Below are positions 24,903 through 33,017 of a stretch of DNA of 64,000 nucleotides, in pieces; position 1 is the first letter of the stretch; the number at the start of each line of letters is the position of its first letter. The notes beneath the pieces are model-generated. The model was not told the DNA's origin, ran no database searches, and saw nothing but the letters and a program-made list of their open reading frames with translations. This stretch comes from an uncultured Paracoccaceae bacterium. Lineage in GTDB: Bacteria > Pseudomonadota > Alphaproteobacteria > Rhodobacterales > Rhodobacteraceae. The position numbers and the translations under genes are program-made. The stretch covers positions 62,001 through 126,000 of the forward strand of contig CAKSTR010000011.1 of assembly GCA_934500835.1 (NCBI GenBank). Reading direction: 5' to 3'.

Positions 24903-26196
24903 CCGATCGTCGCGGGTCTGGGCGATGCGGCGGGACGATGTCGTCTCGGCGCACGCGATCCAGATGCGGGCGGAGCATTTCGACGCCGAATCCCCCCGCG
25001 CGCTGATCAGCGGCGAATGGCTGGAGGGATCGGACTTCGCCCGGGTCGTCGATGGCGTGGCGATCATCCCGGTCTACGGACCGCTGATGCGATCCTTCAA
25101 CTGGTGGGCATGGTCCTACGAGGAGATCGCCCGGGATCTGGCGCTGGCGGAGGCATCGTCTCTGGTGCGGCAGATCGTGCTGGACATCGACAGTCCCGGC
25201 GGGTTGGCGGCGGGCTGCGGCGACTGCGCGGCGCTGATCCGCGACTGCAGCAAGCCGGTCACCGCCTTCGTCGGCGGAATGGCGGCGTCCGCCGCCTATT
25301 GGTTGGCGAGCGCCTGCGGCGCCGGGATCACGGTCGGTTCGGGCGCAATCCTGGGCTCGGTCGGTGCGGTGATCGAATATGTCGATATCGAGCCGATGTT
25401 CGAGAAAATGGGTGCCCGCATCATCCGCGTGGTGGCCGAGCAATCGCCGAACAAGCGACTGGACCCCGAAAGCCCCGAGGGCAAGGCCGAGTTGCAGGCC
25501 TTGGTCGATGCATCGGGCGCGGAATTCGTGGCCGGCGTGGCCGAAGGGCGCGGCGTGGCTGAAGCAACCGTCATGGCTGATTTCGGTCAAGGCCTTGTCT
25601 TCGACGGGGCCGAGGCCCTGCGCCGCGGCATGGCCGATCAGCGCGGCACTCTTCCGGCAATCGTCTCGGGGCTGGCGGCCCGCGACGTTCCCCCCAATGC
25701 GGCCCCCGCCCCCGCAGCACAGGAGACACCCATGGAGTGGGCATCCCTTACCCTGGCCGCGCTGCGGGAGCATCGGCCGGATCTCGTGACCTCGATCGAG
25801 ACGGCGGCTTCGGCCACCGCGATGGCCGAGCGTGAGCGCATTCTCGGCATCGAGGAGATCGACGCCGGCGGTCACGAGGACCTGGTCGCGGCCGCGAAGG
25901 CCGACGGCAAGACCTCGCCCGCCGATCTGGCGCTGGCGATCATGAAGGCCGAGAAGAAGGCCGGCGCGACCCTGTTGGCGGGCCGCGAGGCGGCGGACGC
26001 CACCGCGGCGGTGCCGTCGGGCACGCCGAAGAACACCACCACCGCCACGGCCGGCGGTGCCGAGGATCAGGCCAAGGCGGCCTGGGACAAGGACGAGAAG
26101 CTGCGGGCCGAGTTCGGCGACGACTTCGACAGCTACAAGGCCTTCGCCAAGGCCGAGGCCTCCGGCCGGGCGCGCATCCTGAAGCGCGCCGGCTGA
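24892..26196 (+). CDS. S49 family prohead protease (lambda gpC-like)
   Basis: A 434-residue SppA/ClpP-fold protease that matures the prohead. LDIDSPGG and FVGGMAASAAYWLAS (nucleophile serine near residue 133) are the S49 signatures, with the Lys/Ser region around AIIGSVG-type GAILGSVGA after it. The last 150 residues are helical and charged, like a scaffold, and carry their own internal start (see next entry). ATG 24892 follows GGAGAGA. Confidence 0.85.
   Translation: MLVDRSSRVWAMRRDDVVSAHAIQMRAEHFDAESPRALISGEWLEGSDFARVVDGVAIIPVYGPLMRSFNWWAWSYEEIARDLALAEASSLVRQIVLDIDSPGGLAAGCGDCAALIRDCSKPVTAFVGGMAASAAYWLASACGAGITVGSGAILGSVGAVIEYVDIEPMFEKMGARIIRVVAEQSPNKRLDPESPEGKAELQALVDASGAEFVAGVAEGRGVAEATVMADFGQGLVFDGAEALRRGMADQRGTLPAIVSGLAARDVPPNAAPAPAAQETPMEWASLTLAALREHRPDLVTSIETAASATAMAERERILGIEEIDAGGHEDLVAAAKADGKTSPADLALAIMKAEKKAGATLLAGREAADATAAVPSGTPKNTTTATAGGAEDQAKAAWDKDEKLRAEFGDDFDSYKAFAKAEASGRARILKRAG
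25732..26196 (+). CDS. Nested scaffolding protein (Nu3-like)
   Basis: An in-frame internal start: AGGAGA at 25721-25726 is five bases before ATG 25732 inside the protease gene. The product would be 154 residues (MEWASLTLAALREHRPDLV and onward), helical with an Ala/Thr-rich linker and a KAFAKAEASGRARILKRAG end. In lambda, Nu3 scaffold is made this way from the end of gene C. The site is strong and well placed. Confidence 0.65.
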   Translation: MEWASLTLAALREHRPDLVTSIETAASATAMAERERILGIEEIDAGGHEDLVAAAKADGKTSPADLALAIMKAEKKAGATLLAGREAADATAAVPSGTPKNTTTATAGGAEDQAKAAWDKDEKLRAEFGDDFDSYKAFAKAEASGRARILKRAG

Positions 26197-26223
26197 TCCA
26201 TCCCCTGACATCGGAGACAGACC

Positions 26224-26649
26224 ATGACGACGAGAGCGTCCGACGCCCTGCGCGAATACCAGCTCGGGGACGTCGAGGAATACCCGGCCATCGCGGCCGA
26301 CATCATCTACCAGGGCTCCGCCGTGGGCGAGAATGGCTCCGGCTACTCGCGCCCCCTCGTGGCCGGCGACCCGTTCCAGGGCTTCGCGCTGGAGCAGTGC
26401 GACAATGCCGCCGGCAGCGCCGGCGACAAGCGCGTCAAGGTCCGGACCCGTGGGCGCATCGTGCTGCCGATCAGCGGCCTGGCGATCACCGCCAACGACC
26501 GTCCCGCGGTCTATGCCTCGGACGATGACACCTTCACCCTCACGGCCTCGACCAACTCGCTGATCGGCTATGTCAGCCGGTGGGTCTCGACCGGCGTCGC
26601 CGTGGTGGAATTCGACGCTGCGCTGGTGCGCGCGGCGCTTCAGGCCTGA
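26224..26649 (+). CDS. Head decoration protein
   Basis: A 141-residue beta-rich protein between protease/scaffold and major capsid, the position of gpD in lambda. It shows segments common to gpD-like stabilising proteins of prophages (EEYPAIAADIIYQGSAV, GDPFQGFALEQCDNA). It should bind the capsid at threefold axes after expansion. A GGAG site precedes the ATG. Confidence 0.75.
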   Translation: MTTRASDALREYQLGDVEEYPAIAADIIYQGSAVGENGSGYSRPLVAGDPFQGFALEQCDNAAGSAGDKRVKVRTRGRIVLPISGLAITANDRPAVYASDDDTFTLTASTNSLIGYVSRWVSTGVAVVEFDAALVRAALQA

Positions 26650-26660
26650 AAGGAGATACC

Positions 26661-27599
26661 ATGAAAGGGCTTTCGTCGCGCGCCATCATCGGGCGCTTCT
26701 ACAACCGGCTGGAGGTGCTGACCGCCGCCAGCTGGATCGGCGGCATCTCGATGCTGTTCACCTCGGACCAGGAATCCGAGACCTACAAGTGGCTGGGCAT
26801 GTCGCCGGCCATGCGGGAATGGATCGGCGGTCGCCAGGCCAAGGGCCTGAAGGACACCGGCATCTCGATCACCAACAAGCTGTTCGAGGCCACCCTGGAA
26901 ATCCCGGTGGACTGGCTGCGTCGCGACAAGACCGGCCAGATCCAGGTGCGGATCGACGAGATGGCCGGCCGGGCGGTGACCCACTGGCAGAGCCTGCTGT
27001 CCGGCCTGATCGCCGACGGCGCGAACCTGGTCTGCTACGATGGCGAGTATTTCTTCGATACCGACCACAGCGAGGGCAAGAGCGGGTCGCAGTCGAACGA
27101 CATCACCGTGGACATCTCCGGTGTGCCGGCGACGCTGCACGGGGTGCAGACCGCGCCGTCGCCGGAGGAGTTGCGGGCCATGGTCTTCAAGGGTGTGGAA
27201 AGCATCCTGGGCTTCAAGGACGACCAGGGCGAGCCGATGAACGAACTGGCCCGCACGTTCCTGGTGATGGTGCCGCTCGGCTGGATGACCGCGGCGGTGG
27301 CCGCGCTGCGCAACCCGGTGGTGGGCGGCGACACCAACACGGTCACCAGCCTCGACGGCTACACCTTCGAGGTGGCGGTGAACCCGCGGCTGACCTGGAC
27401 CGACAAGCTGGTCGTGTTCCGGACCGACGCCTCGACCAAGCCCTACATCCGGCAGGAGGAGTTCGGCGTCGAGATCGACGCCGTCGCCGAAGGCTCGGAG
27501 CTGGAGTTCAACGAGCGGATGCACCACTACGGTCTGTCCGCGTCGCGCAACGTCGGGCTCGGCTACTGGCAGCAGGCCTGCCTCGTCCAGGCGGTCTGA
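26661..27599 (+). CDS. Major capsid protein, Mu gpT-like
   Basis: A 312-residue HK97-fold shell protein. Signature segments are YKWLGMSPAMREW near residue 37, ITNKLFEATLEIPVDWLRRD, and CYDGEYFFDTDH near residue 125, which mark the Mu gpT group. ATG 26661 follows AAGGAGA. The combination of lambda-like packaging/portal/gpC/gpD with a Mu-type capsid is a mosaic. Confidence 0.85.
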   Translation: MKGLSSRAIIGRFYNRLEVLTAASWIGGISMLFTSDQESETYKWLGMSPAMREWIGGRQAKGLKDTGISITNKLFEATLEIPVDWLRRDKTGQIQVRIDEMAGRAVTHWQSLLSGLIADGANLVCYDGEYFFDTDHSEGKSGSQSNDITVDISGVPATLHGVQTAPSPEELRAMVFKGVESILGFKDDQGEPMNELARTFLVMVPLGWMTAAVAALRNPVVGGDTNTVTSLDGYTFEVAVNPRLTWTDKLVVFRTDASTKPYIRQEEFGVEIDAVAEGSELEFNERMHHYGLSASRNVGLGYWQQACLVQAV

Positions 27600-27601
27600 T
27601 C

Positions 27602-28009
27602 ATGGACCGCCTGAGGGTGATCGCGCCGCTCGGCGCGACGATCCGGGGGGAGGTGCAACTTGCGCTGACTCCCGATCAGGCCCGTCGCCGGGCCTCGGTC
27701 CTGGTGGCGACGAAGAAGGCCGGCATCTACCGGCTGCCCGAGGGCACCGAAACCATGCTGAAATACGGCGAGGAATTCGGGGCCGAATTCGACGGGCGGC
27801 TGAACCGGGCGCTGTTCGAGGACCTGGGCGCCGAGAAGAAGGCCGCGAAGGCCGCCAAGGCGGCCAAGGCTGGGGCAGGAGCCAAACCCGAGGACGCCCG
27901 CGAAGGCGAAGGGGGCGCCCGCGATGGCACCGGAGACGCCGACGGCGACACCGTCGGCGACGAGGGTGACACCGGGGGCAACGACGGCGACAGCGGGGAC
28001 GACGAATGA
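27602..28009 (+). CDS. Head protein with acidic glycine-rich tail
   Basis: A 135-residue protein. The first 85 residues form a compact domain (LTPDQARRRASVLVATKKAG). An AKKAAKAAKAAKAG stretch and a highly acidic tail of repeated GD/DGD follow. It lies two bases after the capsid stop and overlaps the next gene by four. Probably a head completion or accessory factor; the family is not recognised. Confidence 0.6.
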   Translation: MDRLRVIAPLGATIRGEVQLALTPDQARRRASVLVATKKAGIYRLPEGTETMLKYGEEFGAEFDGRLNRALFEDLGAEKKAAKAAKAAKAGAGAKPEDAREGEGGARDGTGDADGDTVGDEGDTGGNDGDSGDDE

Positions 28010-28326
28010 ACCCGGCTTTCGCGGCGGACACCGCCGCGATCTTCGGCGATGCGCTGTCGATTCCGGCGGAGTATCGCCCTGCGGGTGGCGACCCGATCGC
28101 CATCCGCTGCATCCTGACCATGCCGGACGACGTGATCCAGGCCGGCCTTTCCCATATCGGCTCGGGCACCGCCATCATCCTGGTGCGGTTCGCGGACTTG
28201 GCCCAACCGTCTGACGGCGACGAGATCGCAACCGAGCAGGGCACCTTCGTGGTGAACGGCCTGCCGCGCCGCCCCGGCCAGCGCCTGTTCTGGCGGATCG
28301 AAGGCGTCCCGGAGGATCGCGCTTGA
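28006..28326 (+). CDS. Head-tail joining protein
   Basis: A 106-residue beta-rich protein (DPIAIRCILTMPDD, GTFVVNGLPRRPGQRLFW) of the gpFII-like size and position, between the capsid genes and tail genes. In this class the protein caps the portal-connector for tail binding. ATGA overlap with the previous gene and TTGA overlap with the next. Confidence 0.6.
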   Translation: MNPAFAADTAAIFGDALSIPAEYRPAGGDPIAIRCILTMPDDVIQAGLSHIGSGTAIILVRFADLAQPSDGDEIATEQGTFVVNGLPRRPGQRLFWRIEGVPEDRA

Positions 28327-28961
28327 TCCTGGACGTGCAGGCCATCGTGGACGGCGATTTTGCGAAATGGTCGGCGCAGGAATACCTGCGTGCCGAAAAG
28401 GCGGTCACCCGGGGCGTGGCGGGGGCAACATCCTCCCTCAAGGCGGCCTGGCGGGCAGATGTGTCGGCGACGCTGGGCGGTCGGATGGGTAACGCCGTGC
28501 GATCGAAGATCTATCCCGGCAATCAGCCTTCGATCAATGCGGCGGGGCAGGTCTGGACAAAGGCGCCAGAGGTCATCGGTGCGCATGAGAAGGGTGCGAT
28601 CATCCGTGCCTCCAAAGGCTTCTGGCTTGCAATCCCTTTGCCGGCCGCCGGACGCGGGAAGGGTGGTCGGCATATCACGCCGGCCGAATGGCAGGCCAGG
28701 ACCGGCCGGGAACTGCGTTTCGTCTCCACGGGCCGCGGGCGTGCTGTGCTCGTTGCCGACAATTCTCGGGTGAACACCAAGGGCCGTGCCGTTCTGGACC
28801 GCCGTCGGGGCAAGCTGCAGACCCGCCGGGCCACCACCGCCGTGCCGATCTTCGCGCTGGTCCCGCAGGTCAAGCTGCCGAAGCGGCTGAACCTTCGGGA
28901 GCTGGCTCAGCAGGTGGGCGCGACCTTGCCGGCGCGGATCGCCGGAAACTGGGGGAACTGA
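28323..28961 (+). CDS. DUF6441-like tail completion protein
   Basis: A 212-residue protein with the segments IPLPAAGRGKGGRHITPAEW and RTGRELRFVSTGRGRAVLVA, which I recall from DUF6441 phage proteins. It occupies the position of lambda gpZ. The TTG start at 28323 overlaps the previous stop (TTGA). It is basic and probably acts in joining tail to head. Confidence 0.65.
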   Translation: MILDVQAIVDGDFAKWSAQEYLRAEKAVTRGVAGATSSLKAAWRADVSATLGGRMGNAVRSKIYPGNQPSINAAGQVWTKAPEVIGAHEKGAIIRASKGFWLAIPLPAAGRGKGGRHITPAEWQARTGRELRFVSTGRGRAVLVADNSRVNTKGRAVLDRRRGKLQTRRATTAVPIFALVPQVKLPKRLNLRELAQQVGATLPARIAGNWGN

Positions 28962-29380
28962 TGACCAAGTCCGAAACCATCCTGCAGGCGCTGGAAGCGT
29001 TGCTGGCGACCACCGGCAAGGAGGTCCAGCGCAACATCCCGATCCCGGTCGAGATACCCGTGGGCGGCCTGATCATCCTCCGCGACGGCGAGCCGGGCGA
29101 GCCGGTGGTGACGATGTCGCCCCTTGCCTACGAATATTTCCATCGCGTCACGATCGAGGTGTTCGTGCAGAAGAAGACCGGCCGCGAAGCCGTCTTCGAC
29201 GGCATCAAGGCCGCGATCGGGAGCGCCATTGCAGGAGACCGCAGCCTGGGCGGCCACTGCCTCTGGGTGGAGCCGGAGGCCCCCACTGCCTCGGCCCTGC
29301 CGTTTGAAGGTGCGGCCTCCGTCCTCGCCGCCGAGATCGGCGTGACGCTGCACTACCTCACCTCTGATCCGCTGGCCTGA
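28961..29380 (+). CDS. Tail terminator-like protein
   Basis: A 139-residue protein whose ATG overlaps the previous stop as TGATG. A helical N-terminus (TILQALEALLATTGKEVQ) is followed by a beta core with FHRVTIEVFVQ and HCLWVEPEAP. Size and position before the tail tube gene fit lambda gpU-type terminators, which cap the tail at its final length. Confidence 0.65.
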   Translation: MTKSETILQALEALLATTGKEVQRNIPIPVEIPVGGLIILRDGEPGEPVVTMSPLAYEYFHRVTIEVFVQKKTGREAVFDGIKAAIGSAIAGDRSLGGHCLWVEPEAPTASALPFEGAASVLAAEIGVTLHYLTSDPLA

Positions 29381-29408
29381 CCGGCCCCAATCCCCGAAAG
29401 GAGACATC

Positions 29409-30347
29409 ATGGCACGCGCGCAAGGCGCCCGGGCGCAAATGCTGCTGGCCTTCGAATCCGTCTACGGCACCGCGCCGGCCAGCGGCTATACCCGCATCCC
29501 CTTCGCCTCGACCACCCTGGGCGAGGAGCAGGGCCTGGTCGACAACGAGCTGCTCGGCTACGGGCGCGACCCGCTGACCCCGTCGCGGGACGTGATCACC
29601 GTCGACGGCGACCTTGTGCTGCCGATCGACGTCCATGCGACGGGTTTCTGGCTCAAGGGCTTGCTGGGAGCGCCCACCACCACCGGCACGACGCCCAAGA
29701 TCCACACATTCCAGTCAGGCGCCCTGACGCTGCCGTCGCTGGCCCTGGAGAAGGGCCTGCCGGAGATTCCGACCTTCGAGATGTTCACCGGCTGCGTCGT
29801 GGACAAGATCGCCTTCAACCAGCAGCGCCGCGGGCCGCTGCAGATGACGGCCACGGTGGTCGGGCAAGGCATGGCGCGCGCCGGATCCTCCGCGGGCGGC
29901 ACGCCGTCGGACATCACCGTTCAGCGGTTCTCTCATTTCCAGGGGGCGGTGAAGCGCAACGGCAGCGATCTTGCCTCGATCGTCTCCACCGATTTCACCT
30001 ATTCCAACAACCTGGACCGGATCGAGGTGATCCGCGCCGACGGCAAGATCGACGGCGCCGACCCCAGCATCGCCTCGCTGGGCGGGAGCCTCGTTGCGCG
30101 CCTGGCCGACACCACGCTGCTGGATCAGGCCACCAACGGCACGACGTGCAGCCTGGAGTTTTCCTGGACGATCAGCGCCAACCTCAAGCTGGTCATCACC
30201 GCGCATGAGGTGCACCTGCCGCGCCCGAAGACGGAGATTTCGGGGCCTGGCGGGATCCAGTGCACCTTTGCCTGGCAGGCCGCGAAGGCATCGAGCCCGG
30301 CGCGGATGATGACCGCGGTGCTGACCAATGCCGTGGCGAGCTACTGA
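29409..30347 (+). CDS. Major tail tube protein
   Basis: A 312-residue protein with the typical start of long-tail tube proteins (GARAQMLLAFESVYGTAPAS), IPFASTTLGEEQGLVDNELL and a beta-rich body ending in an Ig-like segment (EFSWTISANLKLVITAHE). It forms stacked hexameric rings of a non-contractile tail. AAGGAGA precedes the ATG. No sheath gene is present, so the virion should be a siphovirus. Confidence 0.85.
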   Translation: MARAQGARAQMLLAFESVYGTAPASGYTRIPFASTTLGEEQGLVDNELLGYGRDPLTPSRDVITVDGDLVLPIDVHATGFWLKGLLGAPTTTGTTPKIHTFQSGALTLPSLALEKGLPEIPTFEMFTGCVVDKIAFNQQRRGPLQMTATVVGQGMARAGSSAGGTPSDITVQRFSHFQGAVKRNGSDLASIVSTDFTYSNNLDRIEVIRADGKIDGADPSIASLGGSLVARLADTTLLDQATNGTTCSLEFSWTISANLKLVITAHEVHLPRPKTEISGPGGIQCTFAWQAAKASSPARMMTAVLTNAVASY

Positions 30348-30348
30348 G

Positions 30349-30806
30349 ATGCTGCGGCTTTCTCTCTCGGCCGAGCCCGACTGGATCACCCTGGATTGCG
30401 GGATCGACCTGCTGATCCGGCCCGTCACCACCATGCTGATCGCCGAGGCGCGGCAGATCGTCCGCGCCTCGGTCCTGCCGGGCGGCGCCGGGCTGGATGC
30501 ACAGATCGCGATCCTCAGCGCCGCTGTGGCGCAGCTGGCGATCGTCGACTGGCGCGGGGTCGCGCTGGAGGATGGTGAGACGCCGGCCCCCGTCACTCCA
30601 GCGGCGATCTCTGCGCTGATGGCGGTCTATCCGGTTTCCCGCGCCTTCTATGTCCAGGTCGTCGCGCCGGCGCTGGTGCTGGTGGCGGAAAAAACGTCTC
30701 TGCTCCCTCGCCGAATGGCATTTCGGAGGGGGAGACGGATATTGCGCGGCCTGCGAAGGGCTCTGCCCCGACTGCCCCCGCAACGAGCACCGGCCGGAAA
30801 CACTAG
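30349..30806 (+). CDS. Tail assembly chaperone G-like, with shifted reading frame
   Basis: The first 115 codons (MLRLSLSAEPDWITLDCG to VLVAEK) are a normal G-type chaperone, which coats the tape measure during assembly. At the A6 run 30689-30694 the frame then continues into arginine/proline-rich nonsense to 31020. One base back, the frame reads NVSAPSPNG and stops at 30806, which is what homologous proteins look like. The extent given assumes that -1 reading. Either the slip is programmed or one A is missing from the run (see findings). Confidence 0.7.
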
Positions 30807-31024
30807 AGGGCCAGCAGCTGTGGCAGCTGGTGCTGCGGCTGGGAGGCCAGATCCGCTTTGCCTCGGCCGGCATGGCCGGGGCGATCATCACCGGCTGGGA
30901 CATGACGGCTGCGCTGGCTCTGGGAGAGGCAATGGGCCTGTCCCGGCTGCTGGTCGCCGAGATTCTGCCGGACATCGAATCCGTGATGGTGCGCAAGCTG
31001 AGGGAGGCACGCGGCAATGACTGA
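30695..31024 (+). CDS. T extension of the G/GT tail chaperone
   Basis: A frame overlapping the end of the G-like gene, without its own plausible start. It encodes RLCSLAEWHFGGGDGYC, a second cysteine pair in CPDC, then ETLEGQQLWQLVLRLGGQI and a helical end, resembling the phage DUF7697/DUF1799-type proteins. It would be made only as a G-T fusion through slippage on the A run, as in lambda GT. Its end overlaps the tape measure start by eight bases, the conserved place for GT. Confidence 0.65.
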   Translation, partial: RLCSLAEWHFGGGDGYCAACEGLCPDCPRNEHRPETLEGQQLWQLVLRLGGQIRFASAGMAGAIITGWDMTAALALGEAMGLSRLLVAEILPDIESVMVRKLREARGND

Positions 31025-33017
31025 AAGGCAGATGTCCGTCCGCCTCGTCGCCGTCGGTGGCAAGCAGGTCAAGGCCGAGCTGCTGGATGTCGGGGCCGCC
31101 GGCCAGCGGGCCATGGGTCAGATCGAGCAGTCCAGTGCCCGCATGGGGCCGGCGGTTCAGAATGCCGCGTTCCAGATGGGGGATTTCTTCGTCCAGGTCC
31201 AGTCCGGAACACCGATCATGCGGGCGGCCGCCCAGCAGGTGCCACAGCTTCTGGGCGGTTTCGGCATGTGGGGGGCCGTCGCGGGTGCCGCCATCCCGAT
31301 CGGTGTCATCCTCTGGCAAACGATTGCCGATGTCGGAGAGGAAGCGAAAACTGCCGAAGAGCGGATCAAGGACATGACCGAGGCGCAGCGGGCTTATCAA
31401 TCCGCTGCCCAGGCGTCGGTCACCCCCATAGCTGATCTGATCGCGAAATACGGCGATCTGGCGGAGGAGGTGCGCGAGGTCCAGAAGGCCGAGGCTGAAC
31501 TGGCGCGGGATCGGGCGCTTCGCAGCGTCACCTCAAGCATGGCTTTGGCGACGGACAGCGTCGGCATCCGCGGGATGTCCCCCGAGACACTTGCGGGTGC
31601 AGAGGCCGCGGAGAGAGCTGCCGACGAGCTGTATGCCCGGGTGCAGCGGATTCAGGACAGCCTGACGCAGGAAACCGCGCGCTTCTTCGATTTCACCGAA
31701 GATCTCCGGGAGATCGATCGCCTGCGGGCGGAAGTCGATGCCGTGCGCTTCGCCATTTCCAGCATGGCAGAGGACATGGGCATAACAGAGGCCCAGGCGG
31801 AGGCCGTGGCTGTGGCGTTCGCGGGGGTGCGCGATGCGGCAAGCGGATCGGCACAGGACCAGGTCGATGCGGCCCAAGCGTTGATCGATGCCCTCGTGAA
31901 TGCCTATGGGTCACTGGATGCCGCGAACGAGGCGACGGGCGGCCTGGTGACCCAGCTGCTCGCAGCGCAACAGGCCGCGGCGGATATCGCGGCCGTCGAC
32001 ATGGCCTCCGGCATCGCGGACGCATCTGCCGAGGCATTGGCGCTTGCTCAAAATCTGGGGATATCGCTGGAAACGGCAGTTCGGCTGGCTGCGCTTGGTC
32101 CGCAAGGCATCAATCTTAACCCGGACCCGAGCGGCCAGGTTTACAGCGGCCGAGGCGGAGACCCGCGCACCCAGGGGGGCGCATTCATCGATTGGCAAAC
32201 TCGCGAGGCGACCTCATGGCTGGCAGCTTGGAAGCCCGCCAGGAAGGGCGCCGGCCGCGGCGGCATGTCCGACGCAGCCAAGGCCGAGCGCGACGCGCTG
32301 CGCGAGGTCGAACGCCTGTATGACCAGACCCGCACCAAGGCAGAGAAATTCGCCGAGGAGCAGGCGCGGATCAACGAGCTTTTCGCGGAAGGCTACATCG
32401 ACGCGGATCTGCACGCCCGCGGCATTGCGATGCTGGAGGAGAAGTATCTCGGCATCACCAGCTCGGCCGAAGCCCTCCAGGATGTGCAGGACGACCTGAA
32501 GGAAGCGATCCTCGACTTCGCGCAGACCGGGGAGGGGGCCTTCGATCAGGTTGCGGCGGCGATCGAGCGGATGGCCCTGCAGGCAATCCTGTTCGGCGAG
32601 GGGCCGTTCGGCAGCATCTTCAAGGATGCCTTCGGGGTCGAAGGCGGATTTGCCGGCCTGATCACCGATATGCTCGGCCTGCCCTCGTTCGAGGGCGGGG
32701 GCTACACCGGCAACGCCGCCCGCACCGGCGGGCTGGACGGCAAGGGCGGTTATCTCGCCATGCTGCATCCGCGCGAGCATGTGGTGGACATGGAGCGCCA
32801 GCAGAAGATCGGCCTTGCCGCCAGCGGCGTCCGTGCCGGCGGCACCGTGGTGCAGGTCAACAACTACTCCAGCGGCGCGGTCGAGCAGGAGCGGTCTAAG
32901 GGCCCGGACGGAGAGGAGATCATCCGCGTGACGGTGGGACGGCAGCTGAGCCAGGGCGATCATGACAGGGCGCTCTCGGCGCGGACGGGCGGCAAGCCCC
33001 GGCTGGTGCGGCGGTGA
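31017..33017 (+). CDS. Tail tape measure protein
   Basis: A 666-residue, mainly helical protein that fixes tail length and enters the cell envelope at infection. The N-terminus has NAAFQMGDFFVQVQSG, typical of prophage tape measures, and a hydrophobic segment near residue 85 (WGAVAGAAIPIGVILW). The C-terminus has a glycine-rich FEGGGYTGNAARTGGLDGKGG segment split by short spacers and GYLAMLHPREHVVDM. At the usual 0.15 nm per residue the tail would be about 100 nm. Confidence 0.85.
   Translation: MTERQMSVRLVAVGGKQVKAELLDVGAAGQRAMGQIEQSSARMGPAVQNAAFQMGDFFVQVQSGTPIMRAAAQQVPQLLGGFGMWGAVAGAAIPIGVILWQTIADVGEEAKTAEERIKDMTEAQRAYQSAAQASVTPIADLIAKYGDLAEEVREVQKAEAELARDRALRSVTSSMALATDSVGIRGMSPETLAGAEAAERAADELYARVQRIQDSLTQETARFFDFTEDLREIDRLRAEVDAVRFAISSMAEDMGITEAQAEAVAVAFAGVRDAASGSAQDQVDAAQALIDALVNAYGSLDAANEATGGLVTQLLAAQQAAADIAAVDMASGIADASAEALALAQNLGISLETAVRLAALGPQGINLNPDPSGQVYSGRGGDPRTQGGAFIDWQTREATSWLAAWKPARKGAGRGGMSDAAKAERDALREVERLYDQTRTKAEKFAEEQARINELFAEGYIDADLHARGIAMLEEKYLGITSSAEALQDVQDDLKEAILDFAQTGEGAFDQVAAAIERMALQAILFGEGPFGSIFKDAFGVEGGFAGLITDMLGLPSFEGGGYTGNAARTGGLDGKGGYLAMLHPREHVVDMERQQKIGLAASGVRAGGTVVQVNNYSSGAVEQERSKGPDGEEIIRVTVGRQLSQGDHDRALSARTGGKPRLVRR

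Noticed and set aside
30349..31020. Single 223-residue tail protein in one frame
   Set aside because: After the A6 run the frame has shadow-like composition, while the two other frames carry protein-like sequence. The G/GT explanation accounts for all three.
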